Notes: generated by a model from the letters alone, not told the origin. A stretch of DNA of 64,000 nucleotides from Variovorax paradoxus (GCA_016806145.1 CP063166.1:2480001-2544000), one strand, 5' to 3'; positions 8,380-16,762 are shown, counted from the stretch's first letter. Translations and numbers: made by a program.

Positions 8380-9603
8380 TCAGGCGCGACGGAACAGCAG
8401 CACCGAGTTCGTGCCGCCGAAGGCGAAGGAATTGCTGATCGCCGCCTCGAGCGCGGGCGCGTCGGCGTCGCCCGGCGCCACCAGGTTCAGCGCGCAGTCG
8501 GGATCCGCCTGGCCGCCGTTCACGTTGGGCGGCAGCAGGCGTTCGCGCAGCGCGAGGATGGTGATGACCGCCTCGAGCGCGCCGGCGCCGCCTAGCAGGT
8601 GGCCGTGCAGCGCCTTGGTCGAGCTGGTGCGCAGGCCGTCGAGATCGTCGCCCCAGACCGCGGCCAGTGCGTTGCGCTCCACCGCGTCGCCGATGCGGGT
8701 GGCGGTGCCGTGCGCGTTGCAGTAGCCCACGTCGCGCGGCGCCAGGCCGGCCTGGCGCAGGGCCGAGCGCAGCGCGCGCGCCTGGCCGGGCGCGTCGGGC
8801 TTGGTGAGATGGGTGGCGTCGCTGCTCAGGCCCCAGCCGGCGAGCAGCGCATGGATGCGCGCGCCGCGACGGCGCGCGCGCTCGGCCGACTCGAGCACTA
8901 CGAAGGCCGCGCCCTCGCCGAGCGCGAAGCCGCTGCGGTCGGCCGCGAAGGGCCGGACCGCCCGCGCCGCCTCGCCGGGCTGGAAGCCGGCCAGCGTCAT
9001 CATGGCCTGCCAGGCCAGCACCACGCCGGGCACGATCAGCGCTTCGCTGCCGCCCGCGATGGCCAGATCGACCTCGCCGCGCTGGATCGCCTTGGCGGCC
9101 TCGGCGATCGCCACGGACGACGAGGCGCAGGCTACCGAATAGGTGAGCACCGGGCCCTGCACGCCCTGGCGCATCGACACGTGGGCGGCCGGCGCATTGG
9201 GCATGAAGGCCGGAATGGTCAGCGGCGACACGCGGCCGTTGCCGCGGTAGGCGGCCTCGAGCGCGGCAGCGCCGCCCATGCCGCAGCCACCGTAGACGCC
9301 CACGCGCTCGGCGTCGAGGCCGCTGTCGGCGAGGGCGGGAATGCCGGCATCGCGCATCGCGAGATCGGCGGCGGCCACCGCGAGCTGGCTCACGCGGTCG
9401 ACGCCCGCGAGCTGCAGCTTGGTGAACCAGCGGCTCTCGTCGAAGGCGACGGTGGCGGCGGCGGCCGGCTTGGGGAGTTCGGGGAACACCGGCGCGATGG
9501 CCGAGCGGCCCTGCAGCAGGGCCTCGAACAGGGTGTCGGGATGGTCGCCGTGCGGGGCGACGACGCCCAGCCCGGTGACGGCGACCTCCGAGGGCGTGTT
9601 CAC
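8380..9603 (-). CDS. Beta-ketoacyl-ACP synthase (FabF/KAS II-like)
   Basis: The 407-residue protein has a full ketosynthase active site: Cys159 (SVACASSSVA), His298 (NAHGTATR), Lys330 and His335 (GHLLGGAGALE). It would perform decarboxylative condensation of an acyl group with malonyl-ACP. I chose the GTG at 9603 because it overlaps the stop of the acyl carrier protein gene as GTGA, typical of translational coupling, and homology (EVAVTGLGVVAPHG) begins there. It is a lone KS/ACP pair without ketoreductase, dehydratase or acyltransferase genes nearby, so it is unlikely to be the main fatty-acid enzyme. Product unknown. Confidence 0.9.
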   Translation of the reverse strand: MNTPSEVAVTGLGVVAPHGDHPDTLFEALLQGRSAIAPVFPELPKPAAAATVAFDESRWFTKLQLAGVDRVSQLAVAAADLAMRDAGIPALADSGLDAERVGVYGGCGMGGAAALEAAYRGNGRVSPLTIPAFMPNAPAAHVSMRQGVQGPVLTYSVACASSSVAIAEAAKAIQRGEVDLAIAGGSEALIVPGVVLAWQAMMTLAGFQPGEAARAVRPFAADRSGFALGEGAAFVVLESAERARRRGARIHALLAGWGLSSDATHLTKPDAPGQARALRSALRQAGLAPRDVGYCNAHGTATRIGDAVERNALAAVWGDDLDGLRTSSTKALHGHLLGGAGALEAVITILALRERLLPPNVNGGQADPDCALNLVAPGDADAPALEAAISNSFAFGGTNSVLLFRRA

Positions 9604-9842
9604 GCTGGCTTGGCGGCGCGGACCTTGTCGACCAGCACGGCCAGTTCGGCCAGCGTGTCGATGTTGGCGTCCTCGTCGGGCATGGTGATGCCGAAGTGGT
9701 CTTCGATGGCGAACAGGAATTCGGCCAGCGCCAGCGAATCGAGCCCGCCTTTCTCCCGCATGGAGGCATGGGGGTCGAGCGTCGACGGTTCGATGCCGTA
9801 CTTCTCCTGGATCAGGTCCTGCAATTCCTTCAGCGAACTCAT
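9600..9842 (-). CDS. Acyl carrier protein
   Basis: An 80-residue acidic ACP. The phosphopantetheine site is Ser36 in GGLDSLALAEF, followed by FAIEDHFGI and the helix-3 region IDTLAELAVLVDKV. The ATG at 9842 gives a normal-length ACP; the longer frame to 9962 adds a basic, unlike tail. It overlaps the ketosynthase by 4 bp and is presumably its dedicated partner. A perfect 18-bp palindrome lies 34 bp upstream of the start. Confidence 0.9.
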   Translation of the reverse strand: MSSLKELQDLIQEKYGIEPSTLDPHASMREKGGLDSLALAEFLFAIEDHFGITMPDEDANIDTLAELAVLVDKVRAAKPA

Positions 9843-9876
9843 CGTGCGATGCCTGTGGTCTCTCTTGCCAGCCGCT

Positions 9877-9894
9877 GATCGATTGCAATCGATC
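9877..9894. promoter_or_regulatory. Perfect 18-bp palindrome upstream of the ACP/KS pair
   Basis: GATCGATTGCAATCGATC is an uninterrupted, perfectly self-complementary 18-mer in the 138-bp gap between the PAP2 gene and the ACP start. Uninterrupted symmetry and the location suit a dimeric-repressor operator. No obvious sigma-70 pair could be assigned with it. Confidence 0.5.
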
Positions 9895-9980
9895 CCTTCC
9901 TCGCTCGGCGTATGTCTAGGGTCGGTGAGCGCCAATGATATCCGCTCCCACCGCAGGGACATGCCGGCCGGAAGGGGGAA

Positions 9981-10673
9981 TCAGCGTGCTCGGTAACCCG
10001 GACGCCAGCGCAGCGAGGGCAGCGCGAAGGCCAGGCCCAGCAGCGCGCCGGCCAGTGCATCGAGCGCCACGTGCTGCTTGACCGCCAGCGTCGACCAGGC
10101 GATGGCCGCGAACCACAGCCAGTTCAAGAGCCGCGGCCACAGCGGCGTGCGGGCCTCGCGCAGCACGTGCTCGAGCCGCACCGCGGTGAAGATCGCCACC
10201 GCCACGTGCATCGAGGGGCAGGCGTTGCCGGCCGCGTCCACGCCCTGCAGCATCTCGAAGCCCGGATAGCCCGAAACGTCGATGGCCAGAGGAGGTATCT
10301 GCGTCGGCCACAGATAGAACAGGCCCAGCCCGGTGAGGCACAGCCCGCCGACCCAGAGGCCGTAGACCAGCAGCTCGCGGAAGTTCGGCTGCAGCCCGGG
10401 CGCCACGCCCACGTAGAGCCACAGCGACAGGTAGGCGCCCAGGAAGTGCGGCTGGAACGGGACCAGCGCGTCGAGCGCGGTCAGCGGCATCACCGTGACC
10501 GGGAAGGCCGGGTTGCGCAGCAGGTGGAAGTAGCCGATGAAGAACAGCCAGGTGAAGACCGTGGTGCCGACCGCTTTCAGGATGAACAGGCTGCGCACGC
10601 GGCGCCCGATCTCGGCGCCCCAGGTGGGCGTGGCCGGCGCGGCGGGCAGGGGCAGGGGGAGCGGTCGGTTCAT
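9981..10673 (-). CDS. PAP2-superfamily membrane phosphatase/transferase
   Basis: A 230-residue membrane protein with about six hydrophobic segments. The active-site motifs are of the PAP2 type seen in the Aur1/IPT1-like branch: CPSMHVAVA at about 163-171 and KQHVALDALAG near 205-215, supplying the two histidines and the aspartate. Such enzymes hydrolyse or transfer phosphate-linked lipid headgroups at the membrane. The ATG at 10673 is used; an upstream start at 10721 adds a basic 16 residues. It lies between an AraC gene and the ACP/ketosynthase pair on the same strand, which hints at a lipid-related role. Confidence 0.8.
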   Translation of the reverse strand: MNRPLPLPLPAAPATPTWGAEIGRRVRSLFILKAVGTTVFTWLFFIGYFHLLRNPAFPVTVMPLTALDALVPFQPHFLGAYLSLWLYVGVAPGLQPNFRELLVYGLWVGGLCLTGLGLFYLWPTQIPPLAIDVSGYPGFEMLQGVDAAGNACPSMHVAVAIFTAVRLEHVLREARTPLWPRLLNWLWFAAIAWSTLAVKQHVALDALAGALLGLAFALPSLRWRPGYRAR

Positions 10674-10727
10674 GGCGGGGTGGCGGCGATCTTGCCAGAG
10701 CCCCGTGACCGCCCGGCGCAAAGCACC

Positions 10728-11624
10728 TCAGGCGTGGGCGGACGAGGGGCCGCGCTTGCGATGCTGGAACGAAGTCGGCGAGCGCCCGGTGGCGGCCTTG
10801 AACATCGCGCAGAAGGCGCTGTCGGTGGCGTAGCCGCTGGCGGCCGCCACCTGGCTCACCGCCATGCCGCGTGCCAGCAGCGGCAGCGCATGCGCCATCA
10901 CCGCCTGCTGGCGCCATTGCTGCCAGCTCATGCCGAGCTGGTCGCGAAACATGCGCGCCACCGTGCGCTCGCTGGCGCCGATGCTGGCGGCGCGTTCGGC
11001 CAGGGTGGCGCGGTCGGCCGGGTTGCGCAGCAGCGCCTCGCAGAGCTGGCGCAGCCGCTTGTCGGCGGGCAGCGGCACGTCGATGCGGATCTGCGTGGCG
11101 CGCTCGAGCTCGTCGACCAGGAGCGGCGCGATCATGCGTTCGCGCTGCGGCGCATGCGCGTCGGTGGGTGGCAGGCCGTCGGGCGTGGTGTCCAGCGCCA
11201 GCATCAGCGCGCGCAGCAGCGGGCTGATCTCGAGCACCTCGCATTTCTCCCAGGCCGGGCCCAGCCAGGCATGCAGGTAGATGGTGCGCAGCTCGGCGTC
11301 CTCGATCAGCATGATGCTGTGCGGCATGTCGGCCGGCACCCAGACCGCGCGCGAGGGCGGCACGATGTAGCTGCCGTCCTGGGTGTTGAGGCGGATCACG
11401 CCGCGGGTCGAGAAAGTGAGTTGCGGCCACGGATGCTGGTGCAGCTCGACGAAGGTGTCGGCGCTCAGGAAGTGTTCCTTGGCGCGCAGCGGCCGCACCG
11501 CGTCGGGCGCGTACAGGTGCGGCGTGAGCGAGGCCACGCTGGTGACCGGCGCGGGCACCGGGGCCGCGCGCGGCTTGTCGGGGCGCAGGGCGCCGTCCGC
11601 AGGGGTGGGGGGCTCGCTTGGCAT
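10728..11624 (-). CDS. AraC-family regulator with cupin sensor domain
   Basis: A 298-residue regulator. The N-terminal half is a cupin-like arm (FVELHQHPWPQLTFS, IVPPSRAVWVPADMPH) and the C-terminal 100 residues hold two helix-turn-helix units (LAERAASIGASERTVARMF and VSQVAAASGYATDSAFCAMF ending in TGRSPTSF). It has the layout of AraC proteins that control efflux or catabolic genes. The ATG at 11624 is preferred over 11735. It is divergent from the MFS transporter at 11714, the natural target. Confidence 0.88.
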   Translation of the reverse strand: MPSEPPTPADGALRPDKPRAAPVPAPVTSVASLTPHLYAPDAVRPLRAKEHFLSADTFVELHQHPWPQLTFSTRGVIRLNTQDGSYIVPPSRAVWVPADMPHSIMLIEDAELRTIYLHAWLGPAWEKCEVLEISPLLRALMLALDTTPDGLPPTDAHAPQRERMIAPLLVDELERATQIRIDVPLPADKRLRQLCEALLRNPADRATLAERAASIGASERTVARMFRDQLGMSWQQWRQQAVMAHALPLLARGMAVSQVAAASGYATDSAFCAMFKAATGRSPTSFQHRKRGPSSAHA

Positions 11625-11629
11625 GGTTT

Positions 11630-11644
11630 CGACAAATGTTGTCG
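11630..11644. promoter_or_regulatory. Dyad in the AraC/MFS divergent region
   Basis: CGACAA-ATG-TTGTCG (11630-11644) is a 6-bp-arm inverted repeat six bases upstream of the AraC start and about 70 bp upstream of the MFS start. It could be an autoregulatory site; AraC proteins usually bind direct repeats, so the regulator could also be a different one. Confidence 0.35.
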
Positions 11645-11682
11645 CGGTATCGCCATTCTGCCGCCGGGCCCGGACATAGCAT

Positions 11683-11703
11683 CGGGGCTTGCCCCGGTTT
11701 TTT
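11683..11703 (+). terminator. Compact hairpin with T-run in the MFS leader
   Basis: CGGGG-CTTG-CCCCG (11683-11696) closes on a CUUG tetraloop and is followed by GTTTTTTG. The start codon of the MFS gene is 18 bases after the hairpin. It has the form of an intrinsic terminator inside the leader and so may be an attenuator or may mask translation. Confidence 0.45.
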
Positions 11704-11713
11704 GTAGCAATCC

Positions 11714-12970
11714 ATGTCTTCCTCCGCCTCGACAACTCCCGACGCCACCGCCCCGACCACCCTGCGCAAGGACGCCCAACTGATCGGCCTGGTCGGGCTG
11801 GCGCATGCGATCAGCCACTTCAGCCAGCTGATCCTGGCGCCACTGTTTCCCTGGCTCAAGGACGCCTTCGGCGTGAGCTACACCGAGCTGGGCGCGGTGC
11901 TGACCGTGTTCTTCGTGGTCTCGTGCATCGTGCAGGCGGCCTCGGGCTTCATCGTCGACAAGCTGGGCCCGCGGCCGGTGCTGTTCGTGGGCCTGGGCGC
12001 GCTGGGGCTGGCCGCCTTCGGCTACGCGGCGGCGCAGAGCTACTGGATGCTGCTGCTGTGCGCCGTGGTCGGCGGCATCGGCAACGGCGTGTTCCACCCG
12101 GTCGACTACACGCTGTTCAACCGCAAGGTCGCGCCCACGCGCCTGGGCCATGCCTACAGCGTGCATGGCATCACCGGCAGCCTGGGCTGGGCGCTGGCGC
12201 CGGCCTTCGTGGTGCCGATCGCCATCGCCACCTCGTGGCGCGTGGCGCTGGCGTCGGCCGGCGTGCTCGCGATCGTGGTGCTGCTGGTGCTGTGGGTCTA
12301 CCGCCGCGTGCTCGACCTCGACGTGAAGGCGGTGCACAAGGCCACCGGCCAGGGCGAGGCCGCGACGGGCGGGCAGTTCGACTTCCTGCGCATCCCGGCC
12401 GTGTGGATGTGCTTCGGTTTCTTCTTCTTCTATGCGGCGGTGATCAGCGTGGTCCAGACCTTCGCGCCGGTCGCGGCCGGCCACCTGCACGCGGTGCCGG
12501 TCGGCGTCGTGGCGGTGTGCCTGACGGTCTACATGGTGGCGAGCTCGGCCGGCATGGTGGCGGGCGGCTTCCTGGCCTCCGATCCCTCGCGCTGCGAGCG
12601 CATCGTGGGCCTGGGCTTCGGCATCGCCGCCGCGCTGGCGCTGGTGCTGGCCTTCGCCGACTTCCCGCCGCTGGTGGTGCCGGTGCTGTTCGGCGCCATG
12701 GGCTTCGTCTCGGGCGTGGCCGGTCCCTCGCGCGACCTGCTGGTCAAGCGCTCGACGCCGCCCAATGCCACCGGCCGCGTCTACGGCGTGGTCTACGCCG
12801 GCCTCGACATCGGGCAGGCCGTGGCGCCGCTGATCTTCGGCCGCCTCATGGACCATGGCCAGTACGTGGCCGTGATCGTGGGCCTGGCGCTGGTGCAGGG
12901 CGTGCTGATCGCGAGCGCCTTCAACGTGACGCGCGTGCGCCGCACGGCGCTGGTGCCGGCCTCGGCCTGA
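11714..12970 (+). CDS. MFS transporter
   Basis: A 418-residue, 12-helix major facilitator protein. The loop 2-3 motif (GFIVDKLGPRPVLFVG) is of the usual MFS kind, there is a FHPVDYTLFNRKV segment after helix 4, and the second half repeats the six-helix fold. The pattern recalls the fosmidomycin-resistance/cyanate-type branch, often drug or small-anion efflux. The substrate is unknown. The AraC gene is divergent and there is a terminator-like hairpin in the leader; no good ribosome site precedes the ATG. Confidence 0.85.
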   Translation: MSSSASTTPDATAPTTLRKDAQLIGLVGLAHAISHFSQLILAPLFPWLKDAFGVSYTELGAVLTVFFVVSCIVQAASGFIVDKLGPRPVLFVGLGALGLAAFGYAAAQSYWMLLLCAVVGGIGNGVFHPVDYTLFNRKVAPTRLGHAYSVHGITGSLGWALAPAFVVPIAIATSWRVALASAGVLAIVVLLVLWVYRRVLDLDVKAVHKATGQGEAATGGQFDFLRIPAVWMCFGFFFFYAAVISVVQTFAPVAAGHLHAVPVGVVAVCLTVYMVASSAGMVAGGFLASDPSRCERIVGLGFGIAAALALVLAFADFPPLVVPVLFGAMGFVSGVAGPSRDLLVKRSTPPNATGRVYGVVYAGLDIGQAVAPLIFGRLMDHGQYVAVIVGLALVQGVLIASAFNVTRVRRTALVPASA

Positions 12971-12989
12971 GTCCCTTCTCTCGCAGGGG

Positions 12990-13010
12990 GCGGCCGATAT
13001 CATCGGCCGC
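12990..13010 (+). promoter_or_regulatory. Inverted repeat and -10-like element abutting the TSUP start
   Basis: GCGGCCGAT-ATC-ATCGGCCGC (12990-13010) has 9-bp perfect arms and ends on the base before the ATG at 13011. It contains TATCAT (12998-13003), spaced like a -10 box for a transcript starting at or near the start codon, so the mRNA may be leaderless. If transcribed from upstream, the hairpin would cover the ribosome site. Confidence 0.4.
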
Positions 13011-13760
13011 ATGCAGGCCTTGTATCTCTATGTGATCGTCGGCGCGGTGCTGGCGGGATTCGTGCAGGGCCTCTCGGGCTTTGCGTTCAGCATGGTGGCG
13101 ATGTCGGTCTGGGCCTGGACCCTCGACCCGCAGCTCGCGGCCATCCTCGCGCTGTTCGGTGGCATGACCGGGCAGCTGATCACCGCCTTCAGCGTGCGCC
13201 GCCGCTTCGATCGGCACCTGTTGTGGCCCTTCGTCGCCGGCGGCCTCGCGGGCATTCCCTTCGGCGTCTGGCTGCTGCCGCACCTCGACGTCGAGCTGTT
13301 CAAGGTCTGCCTTGGCGCGGTGCTGGTGCTGTGGTGCCCCGCGATGCTGATGTCGCAGCGGCTGCCTCGCGTGCGCTTCGGCGGCCGGGTGGCCGACGGT
13401 GTGGCCGGTGCCATCGGCGGCGCGATGGCCGGCATCGGCGGCTTCTCGGGCGTGGTGCCCACGCTGTGGTGCACCCTGCGCGGCTTCGAACGCGACACCC
13501 AGCGCGCGGTGATCCAGAACTTCAACCTCACGATGCTGGTGGTGGCCTTCGCGCTGCACGTGGCGCGCGGCGGCGTCGCCGTGTCGACGATCCCGCTGCT
13601 GGGCCTGGTCGCGGTGGCCGTGTTCGTGCCGGTGCAGCTCGGCGCGCGGCTGTACATCGGCATCAGCGAGGCCACCTTCCGCAAGATCGTGCTGAGCCTG
13701 CTGACGGCCTCGGGCGTGGCGATGCTGGCCTCGGCGCTGCCGGTGCTGCTGCGGCGCTGA
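13011..13760 (+). CDS. TauE/SafE (TSUP) family permease
   Basis: A 249-residue membrane protein with about eight helices and the two-repeat TSUP form: GFVQGLSGFAFSMVAM in the first half and AGIGGFSGVVPTLWCTLRG in the second. Family members export or import sulfite, sulfoacetate or related organosulfonates; the substrate here cannot be read. It lies 40 bp after the MFS gene on the same strand and may be partly cotranscribed. A terminator-like hairpin follows. Confidence 0.88.
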   Translation: MQALYLYVIVGAVLAGFVQGLSGFAFSMVAMSVWAWTLDPQLAAILALFGGMTGQLITAFSVRRRFDRHLLWPFVAGGLAGIPFGVWLLPHLDVELFKVCLGAVLVLWCPAMLMSQRLPRVRFGGRVADGVAGAIGGAMAGIGGFSGVVPTLWCTLRGFERDTQRAVIQNFNLTMLVVAFALHVARGGVAVSTIPLLGLVAVAVFVPVQLGARLYIGISEATFRKIVLSLLTASGVAMLASALPVLLRR

Positions 13761-13808
13761 AGAAAAGTCGCGGAACCTTCGCGGGAGGACTGCCTCCAAA
13801 CCGGCCCG

Positions 13809-13835
13809 GGGCCTTTCACGGCCCTTTCGTTTTTT
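13809..13835 (+). terminator. Probable intrinsic terminator after the TSUP gene
   Basis: GGGCC (13809-13813), loop TTTCAC, GGCCC (13820-13824), then TTTCGTTTTTT. The stem is only 5 bp but GC-only and the T-tract is good. Confidence 0.5.
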
Positions 13836-13933
13836 CCGGAGCGTCCCCCCGAAATGCGCCTTTGAGCCTTCCTTGATCGCCGCGATGCATGACCACCGTG
13901 CATCGCCTTGCCAACGATTCATCGGAGGGCCGC

Positions 13934-15616
13934 ATGGCTCATCGCACGCACGCACCGCGCCCGGGTTCAGGGCCGGACGCTTCCTTTTCTCTTTCCGCCA
14001 CCGCCGGCTTCGAGCTGCGCCACGCCAGCCTCGCGCTGCCGGGCGGGACCCTGCTGTTCGACGATCTCCACGAGACCTTCCAGCCCGGGCGCATCGGGCT
14101 GGTCGGGCGCAATGGCGCCGGCAAGTCGATGCTGCTCGACCTGCTCGCGGGCCGGCGCGAACCCACCGCTGGCGCGATCGTGCGGCCGTCGCGCTGCGTG
14201 CACGTGGCGCAGAACGCCGGCGCCGCGCCGGATGTGGACCTGGCCGCGCTCGCGGGTCTCGCACGGCCTTTCGCCGCGCTCGCGCGCATCGAGGCCGGGC
14301 AGGGCACGCCCGCCGACTTCGATGATGCCGAGGGCTGCTGGGACCTGCCCGCGCGCTTCGCGGCCGCGCTCGCCGACGCGGGCCTGCCCTTCGCCATCGA
14401 TCGCCGCGTCGACAGCCTGAGCGGCGGCGAGCGCACCCGCGTCACGCTGGCCGGTGCCTTTCTCTCGGGCGCCGATGCGCTGCTGCTCGACGAGCCTAGC
14501 AACCCTCTCGATGCCGATGCGCGGCGCTGGCTGCGCGAGCGGCTCGCGGCCTGGCGCGGCGTGGTGGTGGTCGCGAGCCACGACCGCGAACTGCTCGAGG
14601 GCATGGACCGCATCGTCGAGATCACGCCGGCCGGCGGCTTGCGCGGCTGCACCGGCGGCTGGCAGGCCTACAGCGACTGGCGCGAGCGCGAGGCCGACGC
14701 CGCGCAGGCCCGGCTCGCGCATGCGCGCCACGAGCGCGACGCCGCCTTGCGCGAACTGCGCCGGCAGCACGACGCGCAGCAGCGGCGCAGCGCACGCGGC
14801 GCGGCCTGGGCGCGCGATGTGAATCTAGGCGGTCTCCACCTGGGCCGCCTCAAGGGCAATGCCGAGGCCCATGCGGGCCGCGAGCACGAGCGCCAGCGCG
14901 AGAGCCGCGCGGCGCTCGATGCCGCGGTGCGCGAGGCGGCCGCTGGCGTGGCGCCAACGTCGGCGATTGCGCTCGCATTGCCGGACTCGGTGGTTCCCGC
15001 CGGGCGCCGCGTGCTGTGGCTCGAGGGGGCGGTGCCCGCGCAGCCGGCCGGCGCGAAGCCGCTGGACCTGTGCCTGCAGGGCCCCGTGCGCATCGGCATC
15101 GGCGGCCCCAACGGCTGCGGCAAGACCAGCCTGCTGCGCATGCTCGCGGGACGGCAGGCGCCGATCGCCGGGCGTTGCGAGGCTCCGCTGCGCTCGGCAT
15201 GGCTCGATCAGGACGGCGGCGCCGCGATGCCGCCCGATCGGTCGTTGCTGCAGCAGCTCGATGCGCTGCATTCCCCGCTGTCCGAAGGCGAGCTGCGCAC
15301 CCGGCTCGCGCTGCTCGGGCTCGGTGCGAGCGAGGTGCTGAGGCCGCTCGCGCAACTGAGCGGCGGCGAACGGCTCAAGGCCGCGCTGGCCTGCGCGCTG
15401 TGGCGCGGCGAACCGGCCGAGATGCTGTTGCTCGACGAGCCCACGAACCATCTCGACATCGCCTCGGTGCTCGCGCTCGAGCAGGCGCTCAAGGGCTTCC
15501 CGGGCGTGCTCGTCGTGGCCTCGCACGATGCGCGCTTCCTCGACGCGCTTGCGCCGACCCATCGCCTGGCGTCCAGCGGCAACGGCTGGACGCTGCGCGA
15601 ATCGGACAGCCCTTAG
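13934..15616 (+). CDS. ABC-F family ATPase
   Basis: A soluble protein of 560 residues with two ABC ATPase domains and no membrane segments. Walker A motifs are GRNGAGKS (first) and GPNGCGKTS (second); signatures are LSGGERTRVTLA and LSGGERLKAALA; Walker B strands are ALLLDEPSN and LLLDEPTNHLD. A basic, alanine-rich linker joins them. ABC-F proteins act at the ribosome as translation factors or antibiotic protection factors. The first domain has DEPSNPLD in place of the usual DEPTNHLD. The ATG at 13934 has GGAGG six bases upstream; an ATG at 13889 is possible. Its end overlaps the convergent arsC-like gene by 4 bp. Confidence 0.9.
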   Translation: MAHRTHAPRPGSGPDASFSLSATAGFELRHASLALPGGTLLFDDLHETFQPGRIGLVGRNGAGKSMLLDLLAGRREPTAGAIVRPSRCVHVAQNAGAAPDVDLAALAGLARPFAALARIEAGQGTPADFDDAEGCWDLPARFAAALADAGLPFAIDRRVDSLSGGERTRVTLAGAFLSGADALLLDEPSNPLDADARRWLRERLAAWRGVVVVASHDRELLEGMDRIVEITPAGGLRGCTGGWQAYSDWREREADAAQARLAHARHERDAALRELRRQHDAQQRRSARGAAWARDVNLGGLHLGRLKGNAEAHAGREHERQRESRAALDAAVREAAAGVAPTSAIALALPDSVVPAGRRVLWLEGAVPAQPAGAKPLDLCLQGPVRIGIGGPNGCGKTSLLRMLAGRQAPIAGRCEAPLRSAWLDQDGGAAMPPDRSLLQQLDALHSPLSEGELRTRLALLGLGASEVLRPLAQLSGGERLKAALACALWRGEPAEMLLLDEPTNHLDIASVLALEQALKGFPGVLVVASHDARFLDALAPTHRLASSGNGWTLRESDSP

Positions 15617-15963
15617 GCCGCAGGCAGGATCTCGCGCACCCGCTCCCAGGGCCGGCACATCAGCGTGCCGCGCGGCGACACCACGATCGGGCGCTGCAGC
15701 AGGATCGGATGCTCGACGATGAAGCCGAGGATCTGGTCGTCGCTCCACGTCGGGTCGTCGAGCTTCAGCGCGGCGTACGGTTCTTCCTTGGTGCGCAGCA
15801 GCTCGCGCGCCTTCAGGCCCATCGCGTCGGCGAGCTCGCGCAGCTTCTTCTTCGACGGCGGCGTCTTCAGGTACTCGACGATCTCGGGCTCCACGCCGCT
15901 TTCGCGGATCAACGACAGCACGTTGCGCGAGGTGCTGCAGTTGGGCTTGTGGTAGATCGTCAT
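15613..15963 (-). CDS. arsC: ArsC/Spx-family reductase-like protein
   Basis: A 116-residue thioredoxin-fold protein with the ArsC loop YHKPNCSTSRN: catalytic Cys9 and Arg13, then EYLKTPPSKKKL and the conserved LLRTKEEPY and RPIVVSPRG segment. Glutaredoxin-coupled arsenate reductases have this pattern, but no other ars gene is near, so a general redox role is possible. I preferred the ATG at 15963; one at 15996 would add 11 residues. Confidence 0.8.
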   Translation of the reverse strand: MTIYHKPNCSTSRNVLSLIRESGVEPEIVEYLKTPPSKKKLRELADAMGLKARELLRTKEEPYAALKLDDPTWSDDQILGFIVEHPILLQRPIVVSPRGTLMCRPWERVREILPAA

Positions 15964-16030
15964 CGGGTAGTCGGTGGTGGCTTCTTTGCGGGTCATGGCG
16001 CGATTATCGGAAGCCGCGGCGCGACGCGCG

Positions 16031-16738
16031 TCACTCGCCGCGTTCCCAGCCCGGCGTGAACGGAAAGCGCTCGGCCCAGAACGCGGCCAGCCGCGGCTCG
16101 GCGTCGACGCGCTTCACCACCTCGGCCATGCGCGGCGCCTCGCGGTAGAAGCGCTCGCGCCAGGGGGTCCAGCGCGACATCACGGTCACGTAGAGGTCGA
16201 GCATGCCGATGCGCTCGCCGAGCAGGTAGGGCGAGGGCGCGGCGATCTGCGTGTCCATCAGCCGCCAGCAATGGGCCACGCGCTCGGCCGATCGCTCGAG
16301 CATCGCGGGCTGCGCCGCCTTGTCGGGCACCAGGCGCGCGGGATCGTCGCGCACCCAGAACATCGAATAGATCGCGGCCGGCAGGTAGACCATCCAGCGC
16401 AGGTACTGCGCGCGCAGCGCATCGCCGGGCGCGGGGCAGAGGCCGGCTTCGGGATGGCGGTCGCCGAGCCAGAGCAGGATCGCCGCGCTCTCGGTCATCA
16501 GCTCGCCCGAGGGCAGCACCAGCGCAGGCACCTGGCGCATCGGGTTGAGGTCGGCGATGCGCTCGCGCTCGGCATCGCCTTCCCAGGTCGCGATGTCGAC
16601 CGTGTCGACCCGGTCGCCGAGACCGATCAGCGTGAGCGCCGCATGCACGGGCGTGGCGCCCGAGCCGGGCGCGCCGTAGAGCGTGTAGCGACCGGGCGCG
16701 GCGGAGGGCGATGAGGTGGGGGATGACGGGGAGGCCAT
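16031..16738 (-). CDS. Glutathione S-transferase family protein
   Basis: A 235-residue protein with an N-terminal thioredoxin-like domain (YTLYGAPGSGATPVHAALTL; the substrate-proline and glutathione-binding block VPALVLPSGELMTESAAIL at about 70-88) and an all-helical C-terminal domain. The catalytic residue is probably the Ser in the GSG motif. It starts 25 bp downstream of the ribH stop on the same strand, so it may share its transcript and its FMN control, or be independent. Confidence 0.85.
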   Translation of the reverse strand: MASPSSPTSSPSAAPGRYTLYGAPGSGATPVHAALTLIGLGDRVDTVDIATWEGDAERERIADLNPMRQVPALVLPSGELMTESAAILLWLGDRHPEAGLCPAPGDALRAQYLRWMVYLPAAIYSMFWVRDDPARLVPDKAAQPAMLERSAERVAHCWRLMDTQIAAPSPYLLGERIGMLDLYVTVMSRWTPWRERFYREAPRMAEVVKRVDAEPRLAAFWAERFPFTPGWERGE

Positions 16739-16762
16739 CCGCCCAGACTAGCGCGCCGGGGT

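Noticed and set aside
13889..13933. Start of the ABC-F gene at 13889
   Set aside because: The ATG at 13934 has a strong GGAGG site; the extra 15 residues show no family character.
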